In this document: positions 1-7,186 of the stretch, in pieces
Layout: every line of letters starts with the position of its first letter
Position numbering within the stretch: the first letter of the stretch is position 1
DNA from: Telluria aromaticivorans
GTDB lineage: Bacteria > Pseudomonadota > Gammaproteobacteria > Burkholderiales > Burkholderiaceae_D
Direction: 5' to 3'
Length of the DNA stretch: 64,000 nucleotides
Assembly (NCBI RefSeq): GCF_013003915.1
Contig: NZ_JABAIV010000012.1
Coordinates: 1-64,000, forward strand
The notes under the pieces: model-generated
Database searches by the model: none
Told to the model about the DNA's origin: nothing
Seen by the model: the letters and a program-made list of their open reading frames with translations, nothing else
Position numbers and translations under genes: made by a program

Positions 1-63
1 CGTGAAACGACTTTGCGCCGATGATAGTGCTGCAACCAGTGTGAAAGTAGGTTATCGTCAGGC
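1..63 (+). rRNA. rrf: 5S ribosomal RNA, 3' half (partial)
   Basis: The first 63 bases read as the 3' part of a betaproteobacterial 5S rRNA. The segments GCGCCGATGATAGTG and GTGTGAAAGTAGG, and the closing ATCGTCAGGC that pairs with the missing 5' end, are the hallmarks. The 5' half and presumably the 23S gene lie left of the window. Two intrinsic terminators follow at 77 and 119, as expected at the end of an rRNA operon. No tRNA is seen after the 5S. This rests on recognition of conserved sequence, not on a covariance search. Confidence 0.93.
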
Positions 64-76
64 TAGTTATAAAGAA

Positions 77-108
77 AAAGCCCGCTAGTGAACTAGCGGG
101 CTTTTTTT
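77..108 (+). terminator. rRNA operon intrinsic terminator 1
   Basis: A perfect 12-bp stem (AAAGCCCGCTAG, 77-88, with CTAGCGGGCTTT, 93-104) closes a TGAA tetraloop and runs into a T-tract to 108. It starts 14 bases after the 5S rRNA end. Confidence 0.93.
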
Positions 109-118
109 CGTCTTGATC

Positions 119-172
119 AAAACCCCACCAGGGCAAGGATCCGCAATGCGGATCCCGCGGTGGGGTTTTTTG
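119..172 (+). terminator. second terminator, nested hairpin
   Basis: The outer stem AACCCCACC (121-129) pairs with GGTGGGGTT (159-167). Inside it a second perfect stem, GGATCCGC (137-144) with GCGGATCC (148-155), closes a three-base loop. A run of T follows to 171. It probably backs up the first terminator of the rRNA operon. Confidence 0.85.
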
Positions 173-329
173 CGTTTTGAGTCCTCTTCATCGTGGAAGC
201 AGAATCGGCACCATGGCCGGCTTTCGCTCTCAATTGCAGGTCTATGGCCAAAGGGTAATTTGCAGGAGCTTGCTCCAGAGGACATCCCAGTACATATACT
301 GGCTCTTCATGCAACCACCTTTCGATCCC

Positions 330-1334
330 ATGAATACTGCTCGACCTTCTACCTTGTTACGGTATGCCGTTTGCGCCAGCCTCATGTTCTCCCAGGCGGC
401 TTTCGCTTATTCCCTGCCGGCCGGCTGCAATATGAACGAACAGCCGAAGTTGCCGATCACTATTACCGACGACATGCGACCGGTCGGGAAGGCGACGATC
501 AACGGCACCGCCGTTCCTGTCATGCTGAGCACCGGTGCGGCGGAATCCGTCGTATTCAACAGGAAGACACTGGATCGTCTGGGCGTCGCGGTGCGCGGTT
601 CGACGAGCAAGATGTCTGCCGACGACGAGCGCAATCCAAAGGGCGTCGATATCGTGCGCGAGGTCACGCATGCCCTCATCAAGGAGTTTTCTTTTGGCGT
701 GGCCAGCGCAAAAGACAGCACCTACATGGTCGAGGACTTCATGGACGATACCTTCGCAGTGAGGATGGGCGCCGGCACCCTCCTGCAAACGGATCTCGAG
801 ATTGCCCTGGACGCCGGCTACATGAAACCTTTCAAGCCGAGCGGCTGCATCCGGGCGCATCTGGCTTATTGGGATCCACAAGCCGTGCCGGTCCTGGCCT
901 GGCACGATCCATGGAAGCGCGAGCCCCGGCTCGTGTTCAATGTCCGTATCGGAGGCACCGACCTGCGCGCCCTGCTGTCGACAGCGACCCCGTATTCCTA
1001 CCTGCCCAAGGCCACGGCTGAACGGCTGGGATTGACGGCGAACTCGCCTGGCGCCGTGCGCGAGGATCCGCTGCCCGGACACGAAGCCGATAACCCGGTG
1101 TGGAAAGTCTCGGTGCCCTCGACCTCGATCGGCGCCCTGGAAGTCAAGGACATGGACCTGCGCCTGATGGACCTGCCGCATTCGGGCGAGATCCTGGTGC
1201 TGGGGGCGGATTTCCTGCACCGCCATCGCGTCTATATCGCCACCAGCCAAAAGCAGATCTACTTCTCTCCCATCACGTCGCCGCGAACCATCAAACGCGG
1301 TGAGGTGAAGGTGATCCCGCAAATCATCAACTGA
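330..1334 (+). CDS. secreted retropepsin-like aspartyl protease-fold protein, catalytic Asp residues missing
   Basis: 334 residues. The start at 330 gives a Sec signal peptide (hydrophobic core about residues 8-24, ending AFA|Y); an in-frame ATG at 309 would only lengthen it. Two lobes follow, each with the hydrophobic stretch that normally precedes an Asp-Thr-Gly triad. In the first lobe the triad reads Ser67-Thr-Gly in the context VMLSTGAAES. In the second it reads Ser217-Thr-Ala in LLSTATPYSYL. The family's C-terminal signature is present as LVLGADFLHRH near residue 290. The fold is therefore well supported but both catalytic aspartates are serine, so proteolysis by the usual mechanism is not expected. 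A binding or structural role in the periplasm is inference. The gene stands alone after the rRNA terminators. Confidence 0.75.
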   Translation: MNTARPSTLLRYAVCASLMFSQAAFAYSLPAGCNMNEQPKLPITITDDMRPVGKATINGTAVPVMLSTGAAESVVFNRKTLDRLGVAVRGSTSKMSADDERNPKGVDIVREVTHALIKEFSFGVASAKDSTYMVEDFMDDTFAVRMGAGTLLQTDLEIALDAGYMKPFKPSGCIRAHLAYWDPQAVPVLAWHDPWKREPRLVFNVRIGGTDLRALLSTATPYSYLPKATAERLGLTANSPGAVREDPLPGHEADNPVWKVSVPSTSIGALEVKDMDLRLMDLPHSGEILVLGADFLHRHRVYIATSQKQIYFSPITSPRTIKRGEVKVIPQIIN

Positions 1335-1439
1335 ACTGCGGCCGCGCCCGGCTCGCCCGATCCCTCGCGATGAACAAGAAGGGGAGGGGCCGCGGCGCTC
1401 GGCGGGGTAAGCTTATCTGCCCGACTTAACTGCCTGATA

Positions 1440-1467
1440 TTGAATAAACGCCTGCCCGGACTACACT
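1440..1467 (+). promoter_or_regulatory. candidate sigma-70 promoter of the His/Gly-rich lipoprotein
   Basis: TTGAAT (1440-1445) and TACACT (1462-1467) are separated by 16 bp and lie 30 bp before the start codon at 1498. Both boxes deviate from consensus, so this is a candidate only. Confidence 0.4.
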
Positions 1468-1497
1468 CAATAAGCTTCGCCTGATCCGGGGGCTGAC

Positions 1498-1797
1498 ATG
1501 AACATCCACATCACCTCGTCGCTGCGGCGTGTCGCCGCGGCGCTGCTTCTGGCCGCCGGGCTCGGAGGCTGTGCCGTATATGGGCCGCCCTATGCCTACG
1601 ACGCCGGCTATCCAGGCTATGGCTATCCAACCTATGTCGGCCCGCCCATCGCCCTGGACCTGGGATTCGGCTATTACAGGGGTCATGGGAACTACCGCAA
1701 CCACCATCACCATGGCTGGCGTCATGGCGGTGGGGGACACCATCGCGGCGGCTGGGGACATCATCGCGGCGGCCACGGCCGGCATGGACGGCACTGA
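1498..1797 (+). CDS. small histidine/glycine-rich lipoprotein
   Basis: 99 residues. A lipoprotein signal peptide ends at a GLGGC lipobox with Cys25 as the lipidated residue. The middle (about 26-50) is rich in Tyr, Pro and Gly (repeated PGYGYP-like units). The C-terminal third is almost only His, Gly, Arg and Trp, with about a dozen histidines in clusters such as HHHH and GHHRGG. Such tails commonly bind Ni, Zn or Cu, but no function is proven. It is a single gene, convergent with the MFS gene to its right. Confidence 0.8.
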   Translation: MNIHITSSLRRVAAALLLAAGLGGCAVYGPPYAYDAGYPGYGYPTYVGPPIALDLGFGYYRGHGNYRNHHHHGWRHGGGGHHRGGWGHHRGGHGRHGRH

Positions 1798-1818
1798 ACG
1801 GGCAGCACCTGGAGCAGC

Positions 1819-3264
1819 CTAGCTGCCGAGCGGCTGGGCCACCGGCTCGGCTTCCTTGGCCTTCACCTGGCCGCGGCTGATGCTGTCGCCGTCGTTGCGG
1901 CGCAGCCGCCAGAAGATCGCTGACGACACCAGGGTCATCACCGCCAGGATGCCGAAACCGTGGTGCAGGGCCTGGGACACCAGCACGCGGTTGTCCTGCG
2001 CCACCGGCCCGAGGAACCAGGCCGTCACGATCGATCCGGTCGCCAGGCCGAAACTCATCGACAGCTGCTGGAAGGAGCTCGACATCGTGCTTGCCATGCT
2101 GGTGTCGTTCGGTTCAATGTCGGCATAGGCCAGCGTGTTCATGCTGGAGAACTGCAGAGAATTGAAGAAGCCCTGCGCCAGGCTGATGGCGACGATCACG
2201 TAAAAGGGCGTGCCCGGCCCCACCAGCGTGAACATGGCGATCGTCACGCCGATCAGCACCGTATTCACGGTCAACACCTGGCGGTAGCCGAAGCGCGCCA
2301 GCAACCTGGGCGCAAACATCTTCATGCCCATCGCGGCCGCGGCTGCCGGCATCATCAACAGGCCCGACTGCCAGGCCGGCAGCCCGAGCCCCAGCTGGTA
2401 GAGCAGCGGCAGCAGGAAGGGCAGGCCGCCGACGCCGAGACGGGTGAAGAATCCGCCCGCCACCGAGATGCGGAAGGTGCGCACCTTGAACAGGGTCAGC
2501 CGCAGCAGCGGGTGCTTGATGCGAAGCGCATGCCAGGCGTAACTGGCCAGCAGCGCCAGCGACAGGGCCAGCAGCAGTCCGCCCGTCACGGCATCGAGCG
2601 TGTGCTCGCCGAATACTTCCAGCAGCCAGGACAGGATGGCCGTGCCGCTGCTGAACAGCACCAGGCCGATCAGGTCGAGCGGGCGTTTCTCATGGCCCTG
2701 GTAATCCGGCATGTGCTTCCAGACCAGGTAGAGCGCCACCAGCCCCACCGGCACGTTGACGAAAAAGATCACGCGCCAGGAGGTCCAGTGGACGATCAGT
2801 CCGCCGATGGTCGGCCCGAGCAGCGGCCCGATCAGCGCCGGGATGATCACGAAATTCATGGCGCCGAGCAGTTCGTTCTTGGGAAAGGTGCGCACGATCG
2901 CCAGCCGTCCGACCGGCATCATCATCGCGCCACCCAGCCCCTGCAGCAGGCGCGCGGCCGTCATCATGGGGGCGGTGGGCGCCAGCCCGCACAGCACCGA
3001 GGCGACGGTAAAGATCGAGATCGCAATGAAGAAGACGCGGCGGGTGCCGAAGCGGTCGGCCATCCAGCCGCTGAGCGGGATGCCGACGGCCAGGCCGAGG
3101 ATATAGCTGGTAACGACCGACTTCAGGCTCAGCGGCGTGACCTGCAGGCTGGCCGCGATGCTGGGAATGGCGGTATTGACGATGGTGGCGTCGAGCTGCT
3201 CCATGAACAGGGCAGTCGCCACCAGCCATGGCAGGTAGCGTTTGATCGTGCTGGGGTCAGTCAA
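1819..3264 (-). CDS. DHA2-type MFS drug efflux transporter (EmrB/QacA family)
   Basis: 481 residues, inner-membrane proton antiporter with about 14 predicted helices. The N-terminus carries the DHA2 motif LDATIVNTAIPSIAASL in TM1, motif A as GWMADRFGTRR after TM2, and a motif-C-like glycine/proline-rich TM5 (ALIGPLLGPTIGG). These place it with EmrB-like multidrug exporters. The start codon is TTG (3262-3264), supported by a GAGG ribosome-binding site six bases upstream. The next Met lies inside TM1 and would delete the conserved helix start. No membrane-fusion protein gene (emrA) is adjacent, so it may work alone. The substrate is unknown. Confidence 0.9.
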   Translation of the reverse strand: MTDPSTIKRYLPWLVATALFMEQLDATIVNTAIPSIAASLQVTPLSLKSVVTSYILGLAVGIPLSGWMADRFGTRRVFFIAISIFTVASVLCGLAPTAPMMTAARLLQGLGGAMMMPVGRLAIVRTFPKNELLGAMNFVIIPALIGPLLGPTIGGLIVHWTSWRVIFFVNVPVGLVALYLVWKHMPDYQGHEKRPLDLIGLVLFSSGTAILSWLLEVFGEHTLDAVTGGLLLALSLALLASYAWHALRIKHPLLRLTLFKVRTFRISVAGGFFTRLGVGGLPFLLPLLYQLGLGLPAWQSGLLMMPAAAAAMGMKMFAPRLLARFGYRQVLTVNTVLIGVTIAMFTLVGPGTPFYVIVAISLAQGFFNSLQFSSMNTLAYADIEPNDTSMASTMSSSFQQLSMSFGLATGSIVTAWFLGPVAQDNRVLVSQALHHGFGILAVMTLVSSAIFWRLRRNDGDSISRGQVKAKEAEPVAQPLGS

Positions 3265-3362
3265 TCTGGCCTCGTGATGCTTGCAGGCCGGACGGCCCTC
3301 CTGGCCCGATTCTTACATAAATCGCAGCAGGGCCGTGTTCAGCACCGCGTCGGGTGGCCCGC

Positions 3363-3917
3363 TCAGAAGCGGTAGGCCGCCTTGACGGTTACCCAGTTCG
3401 CGCCGCCATTCGGGCGCTTGATGCTGGCGTTCGAGTAGTGCTGGAACCGCAGGCCGAGATCCCATTTGGGGGTGGTATAGCCCACGCCGACGTGGTCGCC
3501 GAACTGGAAGGCGGTGGACAGTTCCTTGTCGCGGTTCTTGTACAGGCTGGAGAACAGGTTCACGCCGATACCGGCTTCGGCATACAGGCCAAGCTTGCTG
3601 TCGGCCTGGTAGCGCAGCACCGGCGTGAAGCCGATGACGGCAATGTTCTTTTCCTGGCCGGGCACGTTGCGGTAAGCATCCAGCTGCCACAGCGCGAGGC
3701 TGCCTTCCCAGTAGCCCGACAGGTGGCGGCCGCTGCCGGCGAACCAGCGCTGCTGCCAGTCCTTTTGCGCGGCGGCGCGGAACATGCGCTGCTGCGGATT
3801 GGTGCCCACCTCGAAGGAGGCGGAATCAACAAATCCCTCGGCAGCGTGGCCAGCCTGGGCGAAGACTACGGCGGCCAAGCTGGCTGCAACGGTGGCCAAT
3901 TTCTTCAAAGTGCGCAT
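3363..3917 (-). CDS. pagL: PagL-like lipid A 3-O-deacylase / acyloxyacyl hydrolase family outer-membrane protein
   Basis: 184 residues with a Sec signal peptide ending GHA|A near residue 25, then alternating short beta strands and a C-terminal Phe (AAYRF) typical of an eight-strand outer-membrane barrel. The PagL signature HYSNASIKRPNGG carries the catalytic pair His160 and Ser162. The third catalytic residue of Pseudomonas PagL is Glu, 12 positions after the Ser; here that position is Asn174, and the preceding residue, where some homologues carry Glu, is Ala. Family assignment is firm, activity is uncertain. If active it would remove the 3-position acyl chain of lipid A. Transcribed alone, away from the SUFU gene. 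Confidence 0.75.
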   Translation of the reverse strand: MRTLKKLATVAASLAAVVFAQAGHAAEGFVDSASFEVGTNPQQRMFRAAAQKDWQQRWFAGSGRHLSGYWEGSLALWQLDAYRNVPGQEKNIAVIGFTPVLRYQADSKLGLYAEAGIGVNLFSSLYKNRDKELSTAFQFGDHVGVGYTTPKWDLGLRFQHYSNASIKRPNGGANWVTVKAAYRF

Positions 3918-4058
3918 AAACCGCTTTCTTAACGAGGTAGAAATATTGTGGAATGCGTTATTGTACTAGCGTGAACAATACGGTGCTGGCCGCCACCCGG
4001 TTCGTGGCGCGGTATGATAGACCTTCCGCAAAACGCATCCTTTATTTGCCCAATCCGC

Positions 4059-4757
4059 ATGACTGAACCGATCTCCACGCCGCTCTACCCGCTTGCCCAC
4101 CCGACCCAGCAGCAGATGGCGCCCGTCACGCTGCCGCATGACCCGGTGGCGGACCACATCGCCCAACACCTCGGCCGCATCGACACTGTTTTCCACGACA
4201 CTGTCGCCGACCCGGTCCAGGTCGATATCCACGTGGTGCCGGCCAATGCGCAGACGCCCTTCCTGCGGCTGGTGACCTCGGGCATGAGCAGCCGCCCGAT
4301 GACCGTGCCCGAAGGCGCGCCGCCGTATGCCGAGCTGATGATGGCCCTGCCCGCGGACTGGAAGCTCGATGCGCAATCGGTGCAGGACGAGCGCTGGTAC
4401 TGGCCGGTCGCCCTGCTGCGCCACCTGGCCCATTACCCGCACCAGCATGCCACCTGGCTTGGCCTCGGCCACACGGTGCCGAACGGCAGCCCGGCCAAGC
4501 CTTATGCCAAGGGCGTCGAGTTCACCGGTGCGATCCTGCTGCCGCCGGCCTCGGCGCCGGAAGCCTTTGCCTCGCTGTCGCAGGATGGCAAGGACATTTA
4601 TTTCCATTGCGTCGTGCCGCTGTACGAGGCCGAGCTGAACCTCGTGAAGCGCAAGGGCTTCCCGGAACTGCTCGATGCATTCAACGAGAAGGGTGTGACC
4701 GACCTCGTTGTCCCGGGCCGCAAGAACACCGTCAAGAAATTCCTCGGCCTGTTCTGA
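4059..4757 (+). CDS. suppressor-of-fused (SUFU) domain protein
   Basis: 232 residues from the ATG at 4059. The length and motifs match the bacterial SUFU family: an early DVHVVPA-like strand (VDIHVVPANAQTPF), TSGMSSRPMTVPEG, YAELMMALPADW, and a C-terminal block with hydrophobic strands and VVPGRKNTVKKFL. The protein is cytoplasmic with no signal peptide. In animals SUFU binds Gli factors. The bacterial relatives have no settled function, though many sit near contact-dependent toxin immunity genes. Its stop overlaps the start of the next gene (TGATG), so the two are translationally coupled. Confidence 0.8.
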   Translation: MTEPISTPLYPLAHPTQQQMAPVTLPHDPVADHIAQHLGRIDTVFHDTVADPVQVDIHVVPANAQTPFLRLVTSGMSSRPMTVPEGAPPYAELMMALPADWKLDAQSVQDERWYWPVALLRHLAHYPHQHATWLGLGHTVPNGSPAKPYAKGVEFTGAILLPPASAPEAFASLSQDGKDIYFHCVVPLYEAELNLVKRKGFPELLDAFNEKGVTDLVVPGRKNTVKKFLGLF

Positions 4758-5650
4758 TGACGACCATCGCCTTCCTCGGCATTGGCCTGATGGGAAGGCC
4801 GATGGCAAGCCGCCTGGCGCAGGCGGGCTTTACTGTGCGCGCGTGGAACCGGACCTTTGCCAAGGCCGAGGCCGTGCGCGAGGCCGGTGCCCAGCCGGTG
4901 GCTGAGTTGTTCGAGGCGGTGCAGGGCGCGCAGGTGGTCATTTCCATGCTGGAGGCGGGGCAGGTGATGGGCGAGGTGATCGCAGCCGCCTTGCCCGCGC
5001 TGGCGCCGGGCACGCTGTGGATCGACATGAGCTCGACTCGGCACGATGAGGCGCTGGCATTTCACGCGGCCTTGTCGGCACAGGGCTGCCGCTTTCTCGA
5101 TGCGCCCGTGTCGGGCGGTGTCAGTGGGGCGGAAGCGGGGACGCTGGCGATCATGGTGGGGGGAGAGGAGGCGGATTTTGACCAAATGGCAAACATCCTG
5201 GCCGTCATGGGGACGCCACAACGGGTCGGTCCGGTGGGCAGTGGGCAGGTGGCCAAGCTGTGCAATCAACTGATCGTCGGCGCCACCTTGAACGTGGTGG
5301 CGGAGGCGCTGCTGCTGGCCCAGGCGGCCGGGGCGGACCCGGTAGCCGTGCGCGAGGCGATCCGCGGCGGCTTTGCGGGCAGCCGCATCCTCGAGGTGCA
5401 TGGGCAGCGCATGCTGGACCGGAATTTCATGCCGGGCGGGCAGGTGAAGAGCCAGTTAAAGGATTTGCGCAATGTGCTGGTGGCGGCGGGGGCGGCTGGG
5501 TTGACGCTGCCTGTGGCGGAGCTGGTGACGCGGAGGTATGAGTCGATCGAAACGCAGCTACCTACGGCCGATCACGCAGCCGCGCTATTGGCGCTTGAAA
5601 AGCTGAACCCGGGAATCCGGCTGGGAAGCGGGAAGGACACGCTCCCGTAG
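4757..5650 (+). CDS. beta-hydroxyacid dehydrogenase (GlxR/GarR, 3-hydroxyisobutyrate dehydrogenase-like)
   Basis: 297 residues. The N-terminal Rossmann motif GIGLMG (8-13) binds NAD(P). DAPVSGGVSGAEAG (115-128) is the substrate-binding signature of the family. Lys167 in GQVAKLCNQ is the catalytic lysine. The all-helical C-terminal domain is complete, ending near LKDLRNVLVAAG. It likely reduces tartronate semialdehyde or oxidises 3-hydroxyisobutyrate; sequence alone does not decide. Its ATG overlaps the SUFU gene stop by one base. Its stop TAG (5648-5650) is formed by the first bases of an intergenic repeat element. Confidence 0.88.
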   Translation: MTTIAFLGIGLMGRPMASRLAQAGFTVRAWNRTFAKAEAVREAGAQPVAELFEAVQGAQVVISMLEAGQVMGEVIAAALPALAPGTLWIDMSSTRHDEALAFHAALSAQGCRFLDAPVSGGVSGAEAGTLAIMVGGEEADFDQMANILAVMGTPQRVGPVGSGQVAKLCNQLIVGATLNVVAEALLLAQAAGADPVAVREAIRGGFAGSRILEVHGQRMLDRNFMPGGQVKSQLKDLRNVLVAAGAAGLTLPVAELVTRRYESIETQLPTADHAAALLALEKLNPGIRLGSGKDTLP

Positions 5651-5779
5651 GGTGGGCAAGTTCCTTGCCCGCGCGTTCAACCAGCGGATGAGCAGCCGAA
5701 CGGCCAGCATTACCGTGATTTGAACGCGCGGGGGTTCGTCATTCCGGGCATTGCCCGAAATAACCCCGCCCACCCTACG
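5646..5779. repeat. intergenic repeat family B, copy 1, full length
   Basis: A 134-bp element bounded by perfect 12-bp terminal inverted repeats, CGTAGGGTGGGC (5646-5657) and GCCCACCCTACG (5768-5779). Inside are TTGCCCGCGCGTTCAA and its rough inverse TTTGAACGCGCGGG. The same building blocks recur at 18181, 26031, 31769 and 53999. The element overlaps the stop codon of the upstream dehydrogenase gene. Confidence 0.85.
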
Positions 5780-5869
5780 AAAAGCGGCAACGGTTGAGTC
5801 GTAGAAAAATCACGCCACCGGCAAAAAAGCGGCAACGGTTGCGTCGCAGGACAATCACGCCCCCGGCAA
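5780..5869. repeat. 45-bp tandem direct repeat overlapping the 3' end of the amidohydrolase gene
   Basis: Two adjacent 45-bp copies (5780-5824 and 5825-5869) begin AAAAGCGGCAACGGTTG and end CACCGGCAA or CCCCGGCAA, with about five mismatches. The right copy contains the last codons (LPGA) and stop of the minus-strand amidohydrolase. The left copy duplicates that end, reading LPVA and stop. Confidence 0.85.
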
Positions 5870-7048
5870 ACTCATCTCCACCAGCTTCACCCAATAACTC
5901 GCCCCAATCGGCAGCAAATTGTCATTGAAGTCATAGCTCGTGTTATGCAACTGGCACGGCCCGAGCCCATGCCCGCCGGCGCGGTGCGATCCCTCACCGT
6001 TACCGATGAACACATAGCAGCCCGGCTTCTCCTGCAGCATGAATGCGAAATCTTCCGCCCCCATGGTCGGCTCGACCTGCGTATCGACCCGCTCCGCCCC
6101 CACCACCGCGCGCATCGCCTCCACCGCAAACGCCGTCTGCTCCGCATGGTTGATCAGCGGCGGGTAATTGCGCTTGAAGTTGAAGTCGACCGAGGCATTG
6201 AAGGCCGCCGCAACACCTGAGGCGATCTCTTCCATGCGGCGCTGGATCAAGTCCAGCACGCCGGTCGAGAAGGTGCGCACGGTGCCGATCAGCTCGGCTT
6301 CGTCGGGAATGACATTGGTGGCGCTGCCCGCGTGGATTTGCGTGATCGACAGCACCGCCGACTCGAGCGGATTCTTTTCGCGCGAGACGATGGTCTGCCA
6401 GGCCTGGGCGATCTGCACCGCCACCATCACCGGATCGATGCCGCGATGCGGTTGCGCCGCATGGCAGCCCTTGCCGCGCACGACCACGCGGAACTCGTTA
6501 CTGGATGCCATCATCGGCCCCGCAACCACGCCGAAATTCCCCTCCGGGATGCCCGGCCAGTTATGCATGCCGTACACCGCCTCCATCGGGAACTGCTCGA
6601 ACAGGCCGTCCTCCATCATGCGGCGCGCGCCGCCACCGCCTTCTTCCGCGGGCTGGAAGATCAGGTAGACGGTGCCGTCGAAATTGCGGTGCTGCGCCAG
6701 GTGGTGGGCGGCGCCGAGCAGCATGGCGGTGTGGCCATCGTGGCCGCAGGCGTGCATCTTGCCGGCATGGCGCGAGGTATGCGCGAAGGCATTCGTCTCC
6801 TGCATCGGCAGCGCATCCATGTCGGCGCGCAGGCCGATCGCACGCTTTGATGCACCGTGCTTGATGATTCCGACAACACCGGTCACGCCCAGCCCGCGCA
6901 CGACCGGGATGCCCCATTCCGTCAGGCGCGCCGCCACCACGTCGGCGGTGCGTACTTCTTCGTAACAGAGCTCCGGATGCGCATGCAGGTCGCGCCGGAT
7001 CTCCTGCAGTTCCGGTTGAAAGGCAAGGATAGGTTCCATAAGTTTCAT
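5855..7048 (-). CDS. M20D-family metal-dependent amidohydrolase (hippurate hydrolase / N-acyl amino acid amidohydrolase)
   Basis: 397 residues, cytoplasmic. The M20D metal-site motifs are present: ACGHDGHTAML (Cys101, His103, Asp104), FQPAEEGGGGARRM (Glu pair), GMHNWPGIPEG, and the C-terminal GAEDFAFMLQ and CHNT-like QLHNTSYDFND blocks. The dimerisation (lid) domain lies between roughly 185 and 300. Members cleave N-acyl or N-benzoyl amino acids; the substrate here is unknown. The ATG at 7048 has a GGAGA ribosome-binding site. The 138-bp gap to the divergent molybdopterin gene must hold both promoters. Confidence 0.92.
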   Translation of the reverse strand: MKLMEPILAFQPELQEIRRDLHAHPELCYEEVRTADVVAARLTEWGIPVVRGLGVTGVVGIIKHGASKRAIGLRADMDALPMQETNAFAHTSRHAGKMHACGHDGHTAMLLGAAHHLAQHRNFDGTVYLIFQPAEEGGGGARRMMEDGLFEQFPMEAVYGMHNWPGIPEGNFGVVAGPMMASSNEFRVVVRGKGCHAAQPHRGIDPVMVAVQIAQAWQTIVSREKNPLESAVLSITQIHAGSATNVIPDEAELIGTVRTFSTGVLDLIQRRMEEIASGVAAAFNASVDFNFKRNYPPLINHAEQTAFAVEAMRAVVGAERVDTQVEPTMGAEDFAFMLQEKPGCYVFIGNGEGSHRAGGHGLGPCQLHNTSYDFNDNLLPIGASYWVKLVEMSLPGA

Positions 7049-7186
7049 TTGTGTCTCCGTTTTTTGTCATGCTGGCATTGCACACTTTGAACTATTGTAG
7101 CCTGCCTCAAACAGAGGGTGAAAGAGGGGGCACGGGGAGGGCGGGAATCGTATAAAGTATTGGTTTCACGAAGCATTTTCCCGTCC

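Noticed and set aside
109..329. A tRNA gene after the 5S rRNA
   Set aside because: No cloverleaf or T-loop sequence is present; the inverted repeats found there are terminators.
7151..7160. TATAAAGTAT upstream of the molybdopterin gene as its promoter
   Set aside because: It is a possible -10 element, but no -35 box is found at a suitable distance, so it is not listed as a feature.
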